DNA of 64,000 nucleotides from Mytilus trossulus (GCF_036588685.1 NC_086378.1:25583578-25647577), one strand, 5' to 3'. Positions 13,441 to 24,369 are shown, counted from the first letter of the stretch. Program-made: numbers and translations. The notes: a model not told the origin generated them from the sequence alone.

Positions 13441-13465
13441 TGCAGCTTAAAATAACTTAACGTAC

Positions 13466-13533
13466 ATAAGTGCAATACCAACTTATTTATTTGTGATAAT
13501 TGTTATCACAAAACAAGTTGGTATTGCACTTAT
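13466..13533. repeat. 68-base near-perfect hairpin
   Basis: ATAAGTGCAATACCAACTT on the left pairs with its exact inverse on the right (17 bases, 13468-13484 with 13515-13531). An inner stem TGTGATAA/TTATCACA closes around TTG. Likely a tiny foldback or MITE remnant. Confidence 0.85.
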
Positions 13534-13666
13534 TATCAATTTGTTACTATATTTGATCAATAAATACAGCAGGAAGTGTTCTAGATGCTGTATAAATATG
13601 CAATGTTTGTATTTTCGATATTGTTTTTGCCATGAGATTGACAGAGAACAATACAAAAGGGATAGT

Positions 13667-13870
13667 CCAACTCAAAAGTCGCTGACCAACTGACAACACA
13701 ACGGCAAAAGACAAAAAACGACAAAATATACAAACAATTATCAACAAAACACAACATAAAAAACTGAGGTCTGAGCAAAAGTATCCAAATTAAAAACCGG
13801 AGGTTTTTTTGAGTGGTTCGGAATGGTAAGCAGAAACCCTCCCCACGTGTGACACCCGTAGGTGTGTCCA
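13667..13870 (+). repeat. Dispersed mussel repeat C, degenerate copy
   Basis: Contains the GGATAGTCCAACTCAAAAG / ACGGCAAAAGACAAAAAACG head and a diverged GGTAAGCAGAAACCC ... TGTGACACCCGTAG tail. Related degenerate copies are at 18590-18800 (reverse), 24370-24560, 45480-45880 (reverse) and 46790-46960 (reverse). I recognise the family from mussel DNA; its class is not assigned. Confidence 0.55.
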
Positions 13871-14865
13871 TATAGATTCGTTTTCATAACAGTGTTGACG
13901 AGACTTTTTCTTGGCGCGCTCATGTTCCTAATTGACTGGATCATATTAGTTGACCGTGTCTCTGTAACGCTGAATGTTCATAACGCATCAATAAAAAAAA
14001 ATACGAATAACATGTAAAGGACTTAACTGTGAGTGTTGATTTCATTGTTGAATACTTAAACATTTTTTTTTCTTCTCAAAGACCTGCATGAATTTTACTC
14101 TTGTATTCTAATTTGTGAACAAGCTTCATAAAAGTATAAATTAAAATGTCGAATTACAGCGATATTTCACCGAAAACTTCAAATTATATATATAATTTTA
14201 AAAGACAAATTGGTAATTATATTACAATTAGTCCTTCTAAAAAATATTAAGATGCTACTAGTATGTAGGCTCCCTCTAAAAAGATCTAATGATTGTATTT
14301 CACAGACAAGCACTCACACCTTTTTTTTTATTTTTTCGTGGTTTTGATGTATACATTTTTGTACGTATACATGTACATGTATTATTTCAGACTTCTAATG
14401 TTTTAGTCTTTAGTTGTAAACATTCTCCATGTTCTCTTATCCTTCCTCCTTTTATACTTATGTTGCATATAGTTATTTATCAAATGAAAGTCTTAATAAA
14501 TAATAAAAGTGCCAATGTTTCTGCTTAAATGTCGCCTTCAATAGTTGTTTTGATTCACATACATTTTGTAACCGCATGTACATGTATAAACATCAATATC
14601 ATTATCTATTGAAATGATTGTCAACGCAAAATTTCAAAAACCTTTAAATATACTGGGTTACTTTTGAATACTATTAAATTTCCGACCATGTTTTATCTGT
14701 TTTTTCGTATCTTATAAAATAATTGATTGAATGTTGCCCTGTCAAAAGTATCTGTTTGTGTGATTTGATGACACATATAAATTCCTGGTTTGGTCAAACA
14801 AAATGGTGGGCCTCTAAACTTATTTTGACATTTACACATTTAAATCAAGTATCATATTTAGTCAG
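13871..14865. other. AT-rich intergenic sequence
   Basis: No gene or structured repeat recognised. Confidence 0.4.
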
Positions 14866-15970
14866 GAAATGTTTGCCACTGGAGAAAAGTAAACACCAAG
14901 AAGTAATTAGTTTGTGTTGGTGAGGCATGAAATGTCTGCCACTGGAGACAGTTAAACACCAAGAAGTCATTAGTTTGTGAGTGTAAAGCATGAAATGTTT
15001 GCCACTGTAAACAGGTAAACACCAAGAAGTCATTAGTTTGTGTTGGTGAGGCATGAAAGGTTTGCCACTGGAGACAGGTAAACACCAATAAGTCATTAGT
15101 TTGTGGGGGTGAAGCATGAAATGTTTGCCACTGTAAACAGGTAAACAGCAAGAAGTCATTAGTTTGTGGGGGTGATGCATGAAAGGTTTGCCACTGGAGA
15201 CAGGTAAACACCAAGAAGTCATTAGTTTGTGTTGGTGAAGCATGAAAGGTTTGCCACTGTAAACAGTTAAACACCAAGAAGTCATTAGTTTGTGGGGGTG
15301 AGGCATGAAATGTCTGCCACTGGAGACAGGTAAACACCAAGAAGTCATTAGTTTAGTTTGTGTGGGGGAAGCATGAAATGTTTGCCACTGGAGACAGGTA
15401 AACACCAAGAAGTCATTAGTTAGTGTGGGTGAGGCTTTAAATGTTTGCCACTGGAAACAGGTAAACACCAAGAAGTCATTAGTTTGTGGGGGTGAAGCAT
15501 GAAATGTTTACCACTGCATGGAGACAGGTAAACACCAAAATAGTTATTAGTTTATGTGGTTGAGGCATGAAATGTCTGCCACTGGAGACAGATTAACACA
15601 AAGAAATCATTAGTTTGTGTGGGTGAAGCATTAAATGTTTGCCACTAGAGATAGGTGAACACCATGAAGTCATTAGTTTGTGTGAGTGAGGCATGAAATG
15701 TTTGCCACTGGAGACAGGTGAACACCAAGAAGTCATTAGTTTGTGTGAGTGAGGCATGAAATGTTTGCCACTGAAGACAGGTAAACACCAAGAAGTCATT
15801 AGTTTGTGTGAGTGAGGCATGAAATGTCTACCACGGGAGACAGGTGAACACCAAGAAGTCATTAGTTTGTGTGGGTGAAGCATGAAATGTTTGCCACTAG
15901 ACATAGGTAAACACCAAGAAGTCACTAGTTTGTGTGGGTGAAGCATGAAATGTTTGCCACTTGAGACAGG
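14866..15970. repeat. Minisatellite, ~63-base unit, about 18 copies
   Basis: The phrase TTTGCCACTGGAGACAGG recurs about every 62-65 bases (e.g. near 14871, 14933, 15001, 15061, 15124, 15187 and on to 15953), each followed by TAAACACCAAGAAGTCATTAG and a GT-rich link ending in GCATGAAATG. A further weak copy of the phrase is near 16071. Because the usual length is near 63, reading frames stay open over many units on the minus strand (14845-15471, 14858-15340, 15593-15946), giving 21-residue periodic translations. Two overlapping frames are open at once, which argues for a by-product of the period rather than a protein. Confidence 0.95.
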
Positions 15971-16779
15971 TCATTGCTTTTCATTTAAACTATAGAGGTT
16001 CAAATAATACTTGGCTTTTATACGATACTTAAAAAAAACCATACATACAACTAGACTGCATATGAGGCCATGTTTGCCACTCTATATTTTTCGAATTGGT
16101 GCTTAGTGAAAATAGCTAATATGAAAAGTTTATCACATGGTTCGAGTGTTATCACATGCCTTTCCGTAACGTTGTCGCATGGCATTCAGGTGATACTTGG
16201 CCAATTCCGTAAAACACAACTCAATGCTAAGTAGTGTACAACACAATTATTTGGATACTGGAAAGTATATTATGCAAAATAACAGAATAACAAAAAACAA
16301 AAAAAATATTTAATAAATGCACCTTTTAAAAATTCAAACATTATTTAGAAATTTACTTTAAAAAAAGTTGACTTTTCCAAATACTTTATAGTGTTCATCA
16401 TGTATATTGTTGAAGTATTTATTTTGTCGGTTCGTTCATATTCAAAAAAAAAAATCTTCTCTGTTGAGACATACGATGGAAAGATTTCATGTCGAATGTA
16501 CTAAATCCGACGTACGTGAACTTATCAATATTTCAAGTGAACTTCTATATTGAAACCACCAAGGGATCAATATATGAATCTGTTATTGTTCTCTATTGTT
16601 GAAGCATATGATAAAAAGATCGTGAGATTGACATGCGGCTCTTGGGCTGATATTGAACCTAGGGCTGATAATACATGCGATATGGAAAATGACATGTAAT
16701 AATCTGATTTATCATATATTTAGTACAAAATACAGCTATTTTGTATATCTAATAAAGGTTCTTTTTTCCAGTCTGTATC
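15971..16779. other. Intergenic with scattered TATCACATGG motifs
   Basis: TTATCACATGG, TTATCACATGCC and TGTCGCATGGC occur at 16130-16180. They resemble the units at 16780-16866 and the hairpin at 17285-17417, so the whole 16.1-17.4 kb stretch may be one decayed element. No gene is seen. Confidence 0.4.
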
Positions 16780-16864
16780 ACCTACCCTGTATCGCATACC
16801 CCGTATCGCATGGCTAAACCCGTATCGCATACCCCGTATCGCATGGTAAAACCCGTATCGCATA

Positions 16865-16893
<29 letters not shown>
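16780..16893. repeat. CCCGTATCGCATGG tandem units plus poly-T tract
   Basis: Five CGTATCGCAT units are arranged with a period of about 36 (two near-identical halves). They are followed by an uninterrupted T tract of about 27 bases. Confidence 0.85.
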
Positions 16894-16895
<2 letters not shown>

Positions 16896-17284
16896 CTAAA
16901 GTCAGTTTTTTAGTGTTTTTTTTTATTAAGAATTTTTTTTCTAAAAATAGTTATTTTTTTGGAATGACGTCATTGTTTGGTATGTAACGTCACGTACATC
17001 AAGTTTTCATATTGTATGTGACGTCACGAACATCAAGTTTTTACAACATATTTTTTTGCACATAAAAAATACAAAACACTTAAATATATACAATAATAAA
17101 CAAAATATTTTCAAAACAACAGATCGTAAGGTAACTTCGTTAGGTGCTTCGTATAAATAATTGAGAAGTTATTTTAAAGCTTTGAAACAAGACAAAAGTA
17201 GAACTGCAGGTAACCCAGTGCTATGGATCAGAAAACAGTTCATATACTATAATACTCTTCTGTTGAAATATATGATAAAGCGTA

Positions 17285-17417
17285 TAATACATGGCAAAAT
17301 CCGTATCACATGCCGTATCACCCTCGACCAATATCATCCCTCGGGCCTAAAGGCCCTCGGGCTAATATTGATGTCTCGGGATGATACGACATATGATACG
17401 GATTTTGCCATGTATTA
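17285..17417. repeat. Foldback hairpin element
   Basis: AATACATGGCAAAATCCGTA at the left end is the exact inverse of the right end. The arms continue with substitutions through GATACGGCATGTGATACGG on one side and GATACGACATATGATACGG on the other, and meet at CCTCGGGCCTAAAGGCCCTC. Arms are about 63 bases. The interval 17418-17737 holds nothing recognised. Confidence 0.85.
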
Positions 17418-17737
17418 TTCTCTATAGTTTACATCGTACATGAATACTTTATGAATATATTTTTGTTTTATTTTTTGTTGTCTCACTGATAAATACTGAG
17501 TGTTTCATCTTGCAAAGCAGATAATATTTAAACACTAACAGTCTACGGTAATTTTAATTTACATTTCTGATTATTTTTTTGTACATGCTTTTGGCATGTT
17601 GATAATATCAAGATACTACTGTTGACCAACTATTGTGGGTTTTTTTTAAGAAATGTGAACCACGAATTTACATCTAGAAACTGACAATGACGGTACTCGG
17701 TTGACAACAAAACTTTACTGACGACAAAAGTGATGAT

Positions 17738-18243
17738 TTAAGGTGGTATGGGTGTCTTCCTCCATCTTTGATTGTAAAAAACAGTGAACCAAAAGTCCAT
17801 ATTTTCTTTCAAGTTAGCAAAATTTGATGCAGGAATGCAGATATTTAATATGAATTTTCATTTAAAAGAACCAATTTATAAAAATATAATTCATAAATAT
17901 TAATATTTTGCAAAAATACATAATTTTTGTTTGTTTTTTAATTTTGGTAACTCTAAAATAGTGCATTCTTTGAAGGATTCTACATGGAATTTTCCTATTT
18001 TGTATTTTAGCCGGGAAAAACTCACGGTGACCCTATCTTTTCTTTTGAAATTCTCAAAGCATTGTCTGTCGTTTCCTTAAGTATTTAACAGTTCTATCAA
18101 TTTGTCGCGTCCTGTAGCTTGAGAAAATGCGCGGTGACCTATCACTTTTATCATATATTTCAACATATATCAATAGATACTACGTTTTGGCAAAGTATGA
18201 ACAAACTCTATCATTTTTATTTTAGACTCCCATACCACCTTAA
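17738..18243. mobile_element. 506-base MITE with 20-base TIRs bounded by TTAA
   Basis: Left end TTAAGGTGGTATGGGTGTCT (17738-17757); the right end (18224-18243) read in inverse is TTAAGGTGGTATGGGAGTCT, so 19 of 20 bases match. TTAA at both edges fits a TTAA target duplication, as in piggyBac- or Kolobok-type elements, though the TIR does not begin with the CCY of most piggyBac ends. Inside, a GGTGACCCTATC / GGTGACCTATC pair is repeated. No ORF; non-autonomous. Confidence 0.85.
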
Positions 18244-18589
18244 GCTTTCTAATTATGAGGCTTCGAATTTCGATGTAGCAAACAACATGTGAATTTTCTG
18301 TATCCCCTGCATATGGAACTACATATTAACTACTTGATAATATATTTCAGATCTTACATTTCATATCATTCTTTCTTTGATTGAAGGTAGCTGCTTATAT
18401 TGAATGGTGTAGTTGAGGTCCTCGATCTTTCGACATTTTCAAGGACTCCACCACGAGATAGTTTAGTATGGAACCTCTTTCAAATATTTCGACGAATATG
18501 TTCCAGTTGTTGTTACCATAATGCTGTCCGTCATATTTCACTCTGACATCATCAAATTAGACTGAGCTACAACTTTAAACTAGATGAGC
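18244..18589. other. Intergenic sequence
   Basis: No gene or structure recognised. Confidence 0.4.
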
Positions 18590-18800
18590 AACATGACGAA
18601 TTCTACATGTGGAGCAGGGTCTATTCTTTCTTTCGGAGCTTCTGACTTCACCCCAACCTTCGGTGGGGTTCGTATGCTTAGTCTTTTTATCTTTGGTTGT
18701 TGTGTTATATAAACTGCCGTGTTGTTATTATGCGCCTGTTGATGAGACGTTTTATGGTAGACCGTTTCCTTTCCTTTCGTCTGTCTTGTTTTAGTTTAAG
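18590..18800 (-). repeat. Dispersed mussel repeat C, reverse copy
   Basis: TACATGTGGAGCAGGGTCTA followed by CTTCGGTGGGGTTCGTATGC is the inverse of the tail of repeat C and matches 45590-45660 in layout. It then runs on into ATTATGCGCCTGTTGATGAG, which is not shared. 18801-19091 holds nothing recognised. Confidence 0.6.
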
Positions 18801-19091
18801 TCATGTTTATGCGGATTCTTGCATGTGAAAATCGTATGTTTGGGCATAAATAAACTGATGGATGATGGGACACGTCCTTGATGATTTATGATAGAATGAC
18901 CATTTATCTAAATGTTTGATCGTATACTTCCTATCGGAAATATGATACTTCGTGATATTGCCTAACACTTCATTGTGAAATTTGTACGCAATATATAAAT
19001 CTAACGGAAGTACAAACACTTAAATTAATATTTTTGTTATAATGTTAAAATCATATTCGATGGGGAAAATATCACATAATGCATTTTAATT

Positions 19092-20028
19092 AAGCCTCGG
19101 TTAAACCTTACCGGATAGCACTAACGAACGCCAAACGGATGAAAATAAAAGTTGTCAGTTGGGAGTCCGTTGATGTACTGACCGAATAAACGGACGTGTA
19201 ACGGATGCATAACGGACACACAACGGATATGCAACGTGCGAGAAACGCACATGTACCGAACATAATGGATGTCGAACGTACATCCAACGGTCGAGTAACG
19301 CACAAAACGGACACCTAACGGAAGCGTACCGGATAAAACGGATGAACAAGATATACGGAAAAATCAAAGGCGACAATAATAAAACATGTTAATCGCATAA
19401 ATATTCAAAATGTTTCTGTGTAACTGTTTTTTTTTCTTTCAAAATTCCGCCAAAGGGCAGTATCTAGCCTGAACAAGTTCCCTGCTTATTGTGAAAACGT
19501 GCCTATACTCTAAGATCGATTTTGAATAATAAGAATTCATAAACCTTAAGAAATCTGACATACCAATAATTAGCATTTCTGACGCGAAATTTTCAATAGG
19601 CATTTGTCCATTTCAGATCCGTTCATCATCCGTTTTATCCGTTTTACGTCCGGTAGAAGTCCGTTTCTCATCCGTTATATCCGTTAAAAGTCCGTTGGTG
19701 AATTTATATTCGAGACCTCCAACGGATGTATAACGGACACGTAACGGATACAAAACGGAAACGAAACGGACGAGTACCGTACAAAATGGACGCCTAACGG
19801 ACGTTCAACGGACCTTTCATCCGTTGAACGTCCGTTCAAAGTTTCGAACATGCTCCACCGGACAAAACGGACGTCAACGGATAAAACGGACGCTTAACGG
19901 ACATGCAACGGATATGGACGGACGTCTAACGGATAAGAACGGACGTCTAACGGACATGAACGGATTGAAAAAAAGTTATCCGTTGGGTGTCCGTTCGAGC
20001 TATCCGGTAAGGTGTGACCGAGGTTTTA
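19092..20028. mobile_element. ACGGA-rich inverted-repeat element, copy 1
   Basis: Ends are AAGCCTCGGTTAAACCTTAC and the inverse of TATCCGGTAAGGTGTGACCG + AGGTT, giving TIRs of about 30 bases with a few mismatches. Both halves are filled with short units such as AACGGACGT, AACGGATAA and their inverses (CCGTT). A second copy lies at 24672-25627 with the same order of blocks. No transposase frame. Minus-strand frames across it are products of the repeats. Confidence 0.85.
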
Positions 20029-20282
20029 ACGAGATTTAGTGCTAATGATGATAATTGACAAACTGTGAATTGTCAAGCACTTCGGTGTTGACATGAATAT
20101 CAATTATATGGTCATTTTATAAATTTTCTGTTTACAAAACTTTGAATTTTTCGAAAAACTTAGGATTTTCTTACCCCAGGAGTAGATGACCTTAGCCGTA
20201 TTTGGCACAACTTTTTGGAATTTCGGGTCCTCAATGCTCTTCAAATTTGTATTTGTTTGGCTTTTTAACTATTTTGATCTGA

Positions 20283-20326
20283 GCGTCACTGATGAGTCTT
20301 ATGTAGACGAAACGCGCGTCTGGCGT
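20283..20326 (+). ncRNA. Type I hammerhead ribozyme, unit 1
   Basis: Stem I 5' strand GCGTCA (20283-20288), core CTGATGA (20289-20295), stem II GTCT/AGAC closing TATGT (20296-20308), core GAAA (20309-20312), stem III ACGCGCGT self-complementary, cleavage triplet GTC ending at 20320, stem I 3' strand TGGCGT (20321-20326). Stem I has 6 pairs including two G-U. All invariant core bases (CUGAUGA, GAAA, UC at the cleavage site) are present. The very short stem III is typical of animal hammerheads, which can work as dimers. Confidence 0.85.
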
Positions 20327-20636
20327 ATAAAATTATAATCCTGGTACTTTTAATCACTATTTACACCACTGGGTCGATGCCACTGCTGGTGGACGTTTTG
20401 TCCCCGAGGGTATCACCAGCCCAGTAGTCAGCACTTCGGTGTTGACATGAATATCAATCATATGGTCATTTTATAAATTTTCTGTTTACAAAACTTTGAA
20501 TTTTTCGAAAAACTAAGGATTTTCTTAACCCAGGAGAAGATTATCTTAGCCGTATTTGGCACAACTTTTTGGAATTTCTGGTCCTCCATGCTCCTCAAAT
20601 TTGTATTTGTTTGGCTTTTTAACTATTTTGATCTGA

Positions 20637-20680
20637 GCGTCACTGATGAGTCTTATGTAGACGAAACGCGCGTCTGGCGT
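20637..20680 (+). ncRNA. Type I hammerhead ribozyme, unit 2
   Basis: Identical to unit 1 over the whole motif, 354 bases downstream. The core is intact; predicted cleavage is after the C of GTC at 20674. Confidence 0.85.
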
Positions 20681-20989
20681 ATAAAATTATAATCCTGGTT
20701 CTTTTGATGACTATTTACACCACTGGGTCGATGCCACTTCTGATGGACGTTTCGTCCCGAGGGTATCACCAGCCCAGTAGTCAGCACTTCGGTGTTGACA
20801 TGAATATCAATTATATGGTCATTTTATAAATTTTCTGTTTACAAAACTTTGAATTTTTCGAAAAACTAAGGATGTTCTTACCCCAGGAGTAGATTACCTT
20901 AGCCGTATTTGGCACAACTTTTTGGAATTTCGGGTCCTCAATGCTCTTCAAATTTGTATTTGTTTGGCTTTTTAACTATTTTGATCTGA

Positions 20990-21033
20990 GCGTCACTGAT
21001 GAGTCTTATGTAGACGAAACGCGCGTCTGGCGT
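20990..21033 (+). ncRNA. Type I hammerhead ribozyme, unit 3
   Basis: Identical motif with intact core; predicted cleavage is after 21027. Confidence 0.85.
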
Positions 21034-21342
21034 ATAAAATTATAATCCTGGTTCTTTTGATGACTATTTACACCACTGGGTCGATGCCACTTCTGATGGA
21101 CGTTTCGTCCCGAGGGTATCACCAGCCCAGTAGTCAGCACTTCGGTGTTGACATGAATATCAATTATATGGTCATTTTATAAATTTTCTGTTTACAAAAC
21201 TTTGAATTTTTCGAAAAACTAAGGATTTTCTTAACCCAGGAGTAGATGACCTTAGCCGTATTTGGCACAACCTTTTGGAATTTTGGGTCCTAAATGCTCT
21301 TCAAATTTGTATTTGTTTGGCTTTTTAACTATTTTGATTTGA

Positions 21343-21386
21343 GCGTCACTGATGAGTCTTATGTAGACGAAACGCGCGTCTGGCGT
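21343..21386 (+). ncRNA. Type I hammerhead ribozyme, unit 4
   Basis: Identical motif with intact core; predicted cleavage is after 21380. Confidence 0.85.
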
Positions 21387-21695
21387 ATAAAATTATAATC
21401 CTGGTACTTTTGATAACTATTTACACCACTGGGTCGATGCCACTGCTGGTGGACGTTTCGTCCCGAGGGTATCACCAGCCCAGTAGTCAGCACTTCGGTG
21501 TTGACATGAATATCAAATATATGGTCATTTTATAAATTTTCTGTTTACAAAACTTTGAATTTTTCGAAAAACTAAGGATTTTCTTACCCCATGAGTAGAT
21601 TACCTTAGCCGTATTTGGCACAACTTTTTGGAATTTTGGGTCCTCAATGCTCGTCAAATTTGTATTTGTTTGGCTTTTTAACTATTTTGATTTGA

Positions 21696-21739
21696 GCGTC
21701 ACTGATAAGTCTTATGTAGACGAAACGCGCGTCTGGCGT
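21696..21739 (+). ncRNA. Hammerhead motif, unit 5, catalytic base changed
   Basis: Same motif, but the core reads CTGATAA instead of CTGATGA. This changes the position known as G8, whose 2'-OH takes part in catalysis and which pairs with C3. The unit is therefore predicted to cleave poorly or not at all. It lies in the last, incomplete repeat. Confidence 0.8.
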
Positions 21740-21770
21740 ATAAAATAATAATCCTGGTTCTTTTGATAAC

Positions 21771-22287
21771 TAATAACAGATAGCTATTTCATTAAATAAA
21801 CAGCAGAACTAGAGTTGATTCAAAAACTTGTTAAAGATCTTCAGTTTGTGTAACAGTACGTGCACTACTTAGCAGCTTCTATTTGCATTTCATTCATTAT
21901 AATTATACAAATGATCTCAAATTACAATGTACACTGTACATAATTTCTATATACATGTGTAGGAATCGATTGATTATAATACTCAAAATTACTGAGTAGA
22001 GTTATTCGTGTAAAATTGCGTGTCGGTTAGTGTATAGAAAGGTATATACTATCCAATTTAGCACATATTTACAAATTGAGTAATCCTGTAATTAGTCTAT
22101 TGATATGTTTTGGTTGACTAGATGTAGCTCATTGACATAGTTTTGTAAATCTACTCACTATTATCATTGTAAGATATTGACTTCAGATTGGAAAATTGTA
22201 GTTGCTGGTGTAAGTATGTTTATTGGTATATTTGTATAAAGCTTTGTTAACTATACATGATAAATATCAAAAGATATAGATAGTTTG
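21771..22287. other. Intergenic sequence
   Basis: No gene or structured repeat recognised. Confidence 0.4.
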
Positions 22288-22443
22288 CAGTGGCAGATCC
22301 AAAATGAGGGTGGTGGAAAACGCTTATTTGTGGGGGGGGGGGGGGGGGGGGGGTCAATGCTTTGAATAAGAACATACAGTTGAACCCCTCCCCCTTCATT
22401 TTATGGGTTGGAACCGCTTTAAAATGGATAGATATGCCACTAG
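22288..22443. mobile_element. Degenerate hAT-like MITE containing a G tract
   Basis: Left end CAGTGGCAGATCCA and right end TGGATAGATATGCCACT are imperfect inverse matches. The CAGTGGCRGATCCA form is a common hAT-type terminus. Inside lies a run of about 22 G (about 22332-22353), able to form G-quadruplexes and likely variable in length. No target duplication could be fixed. Confidence 0.5.
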
Positions 22444-22585
22444 TATGTACCCATAAGTAGTCCAGTGAATAGTTTACATGCATGAAATATCTGTCACTGG
22501 ACATTAAGCAACCAATAATTAATCCATTCATGACGAAATATATCAAATTGCTTTTATTTCCCTTTACAAATTTTAATGGTTCGCT

Positions 22586-23671
22586 CTTTTTTGTGTACTA
22601 AGTAATTACATGGAAGATAATATACATTATTACAATTTTAGATGGCATTGTACTCTAATTAAGTTATAATGAACTACAGTGTTTTTTTGTTACTCTTTAT
22701 TTAATTGAAAGAAACTTTTAATTGTCAAAAACATTTTTTGATCCAAAGATTAGATAGTAGGGCGTATTGCATTTCCGCTAATTATTCAAAGTCCCAATAC
22801 TACGTTTCCGCAAATTTAAAGTATACGTTTCCGCAATTTGCATTTATTACTTTTCCGCAAATTTACCTGGTAAATTATAAAGATTTGAATGTACATATGT
22901 GATAATTTTTTTAATTTTTTTATTTTTAATAAAACAAATGTTCTGATCTCAGTATAGCTACAATTTTCTAGATATAACTTGTTGACTCGGGTAAGGATGA
23001 GTTTAACTTCATTGAGAAATCTTTGGTTTGGCTTACTTGCCAACTGACATGATTAAAGAATGCTTTGTTGAATTAATTGTCGATGCTCCATCTGACGATA
23101 AATGCATGAGGTCTACCGATTATATATTGGAATTTCATATGGGTGGCAATTGAGATTTCCACCAAGCATTTGGGCATCACCCCTGACCCCGAGGAAAAGA
23201 GAACAACGAATGACAGAACTGACTTATGAACTAATATCACGATATGTTTGAACATATGTTTTCATACATTTTAATTATGTTTTTTACTTACTTGTTATGA
23301 TGACCTTTAACTTAATGCATATTTATTTTTTATTATAGCTTTGCTTTCGATCAATAGGTATTCCTTAATTATTTGCAGAAAAGTAATAATTTATTTTTTC
23401 CGGAATAGTTACTTTTTTTCCGGAAAAGTAAGATATTTATTTGCGGAAACGTAAACTTTTTTTTCCGGAAACGTCATCTTTTTTCGCGGAAAAGTAATGC
23501 CAATTTGCGGAAACGTAAAACGCCGAAATAGTAGGATGTTTAAAAATTAGTTTGAAAATTAATTACAAACTATTTAGCCAGTAGCAATTAGTATTTCAAT
23601 ATCTTGATTACGATACAATGAAATCTTACCCTTGTGGTCATTCATGCATAATTACTTAGTACACAAAAAAG
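22586..23671. mobile_element. Nested inverted-repeat element with TTTCCGC arrays
   Basis: Outer arms: a 23-base block at 22586-22608 is the exact inverse of 23649-23671 (core GTGTACTAAGTAATTA). Inner arms: GGGCGTATTGCATTTCCGC near 22760 and the inverse of GCGGAAACGTAAAACGCC ending near 23523. Inside both inner arms, ACGTTTCCGCAAATT-type units repeat four or five times, pointing inward. No transposase frame is present; this looks like a non-autonomous foldback element of unassigned class. Confidence 0.75.
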
Positions 23672-24369
23672 TATGTACTATGAAAGTTAGAAGACAAATT
23701 CAGGCATTTTGATCGGACGAAAAGTTGTAAGTATGTGCTAAAGAATTACAGCCACTTATAATGTATACAAAATGCAACAATGGTTAACTTGAATAGTTTT
23801 TCTCCATCATATAAATATTCTGACTATAAGACTATAAAACAAGTCTGAGACTATTTTCAAGTTGTTTGAAATACTTACTGCAAAGAATGTCTTTTTTTTT
23901 TTTTTGATCACTTTTTGCAGGCGATATATCTTTATAATTCTTTAAAGAGTTTGTCCATATTTTTGATTTTTTTTATACAGGCTACCGCCAATTATTTTGA
24001 ATCCTTTATTTATTGGCCTATACTAGCTTGTTCTCTATTCTTTATAATTTTTATTATTATGTCCTTTTTTCTGCACTTTTTCAAACATGCTCACTCCTGC
24101 TACCTCACTTTGTTTACAGGTAGTAAATTTTGACCGCATGCTTTTTTTTCTTCTTTTTTTGTTGTTGCTTAAAATGCTTGCACACAACTCAAAGTAAAAT
24201 ACTGTAACAGCCCTTTTCTGTATTGTTCTTTGACAAATAAACGGATAATCGATTGTATCCTACTTTGTAAGAAGAATGTGTGCATCGTATTTCACCTGCT
24301 TTATGAATATTGCATATGATACAATTAAAAAAAGCGGCGAAAGATACTTCAAACTTATTATTCGAAAAT
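23672..24369. other. AT-rich intergenic sequence
   Basis: Contains a T tract at about 23891-23905 and no recognised gene. Confidence 0.4.

Larger units (their letters stand above)
20077..21770 (+). repeat. Retrozyme-like tandem array, five 353/354-base units
   Basis: GCACTTCGGTGTTGACATG starts units at 20077, 20431, 20784, 21137 and 21490 (spacing 354, 353, 353, 353). The last unit stops near 21770, short of full length. Each unit has one hammerhead ribozyme core near its middle, so self-cleavage of a transcript would release monomers of 353/354 nt. Animal retrozymes are known as small, non-coding, tandemly arranged retroelements with type I hammerheads of short stem III; this array fits that description. 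No ORF and no obvious target duplication at the edges. Confidence 0.85.

Noticed and set aside
13436-13540. Hairpin at 13466-13533 as a microRNA precursor
   Set aside because: The stem is nearly perfect and nearly loopless, more like a foldback transposon remnant; no expression data are available.
14845-15946. Long minus-strand frames (208, 160 and 117 codons) as genes
   Set aside because: They lie wholly in the minisatellite, overlap in two frames, and follow from a period near 63 bases rather than from coding constraint.
19108-20039. Several overlapping frames as genes
   Set aside because: They are translations of ACGGA units in an inverted-repeat element, open on both strands, with no domain.
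20283-21739. Alternative hammerhead fold with cleavage after GUA and a longer stem III
   Set aside because: It gives a good stem III (ACGC/GCGU) but almost no stem I. The GUC version gives six stem I pairs and the usual cleavage triplet.
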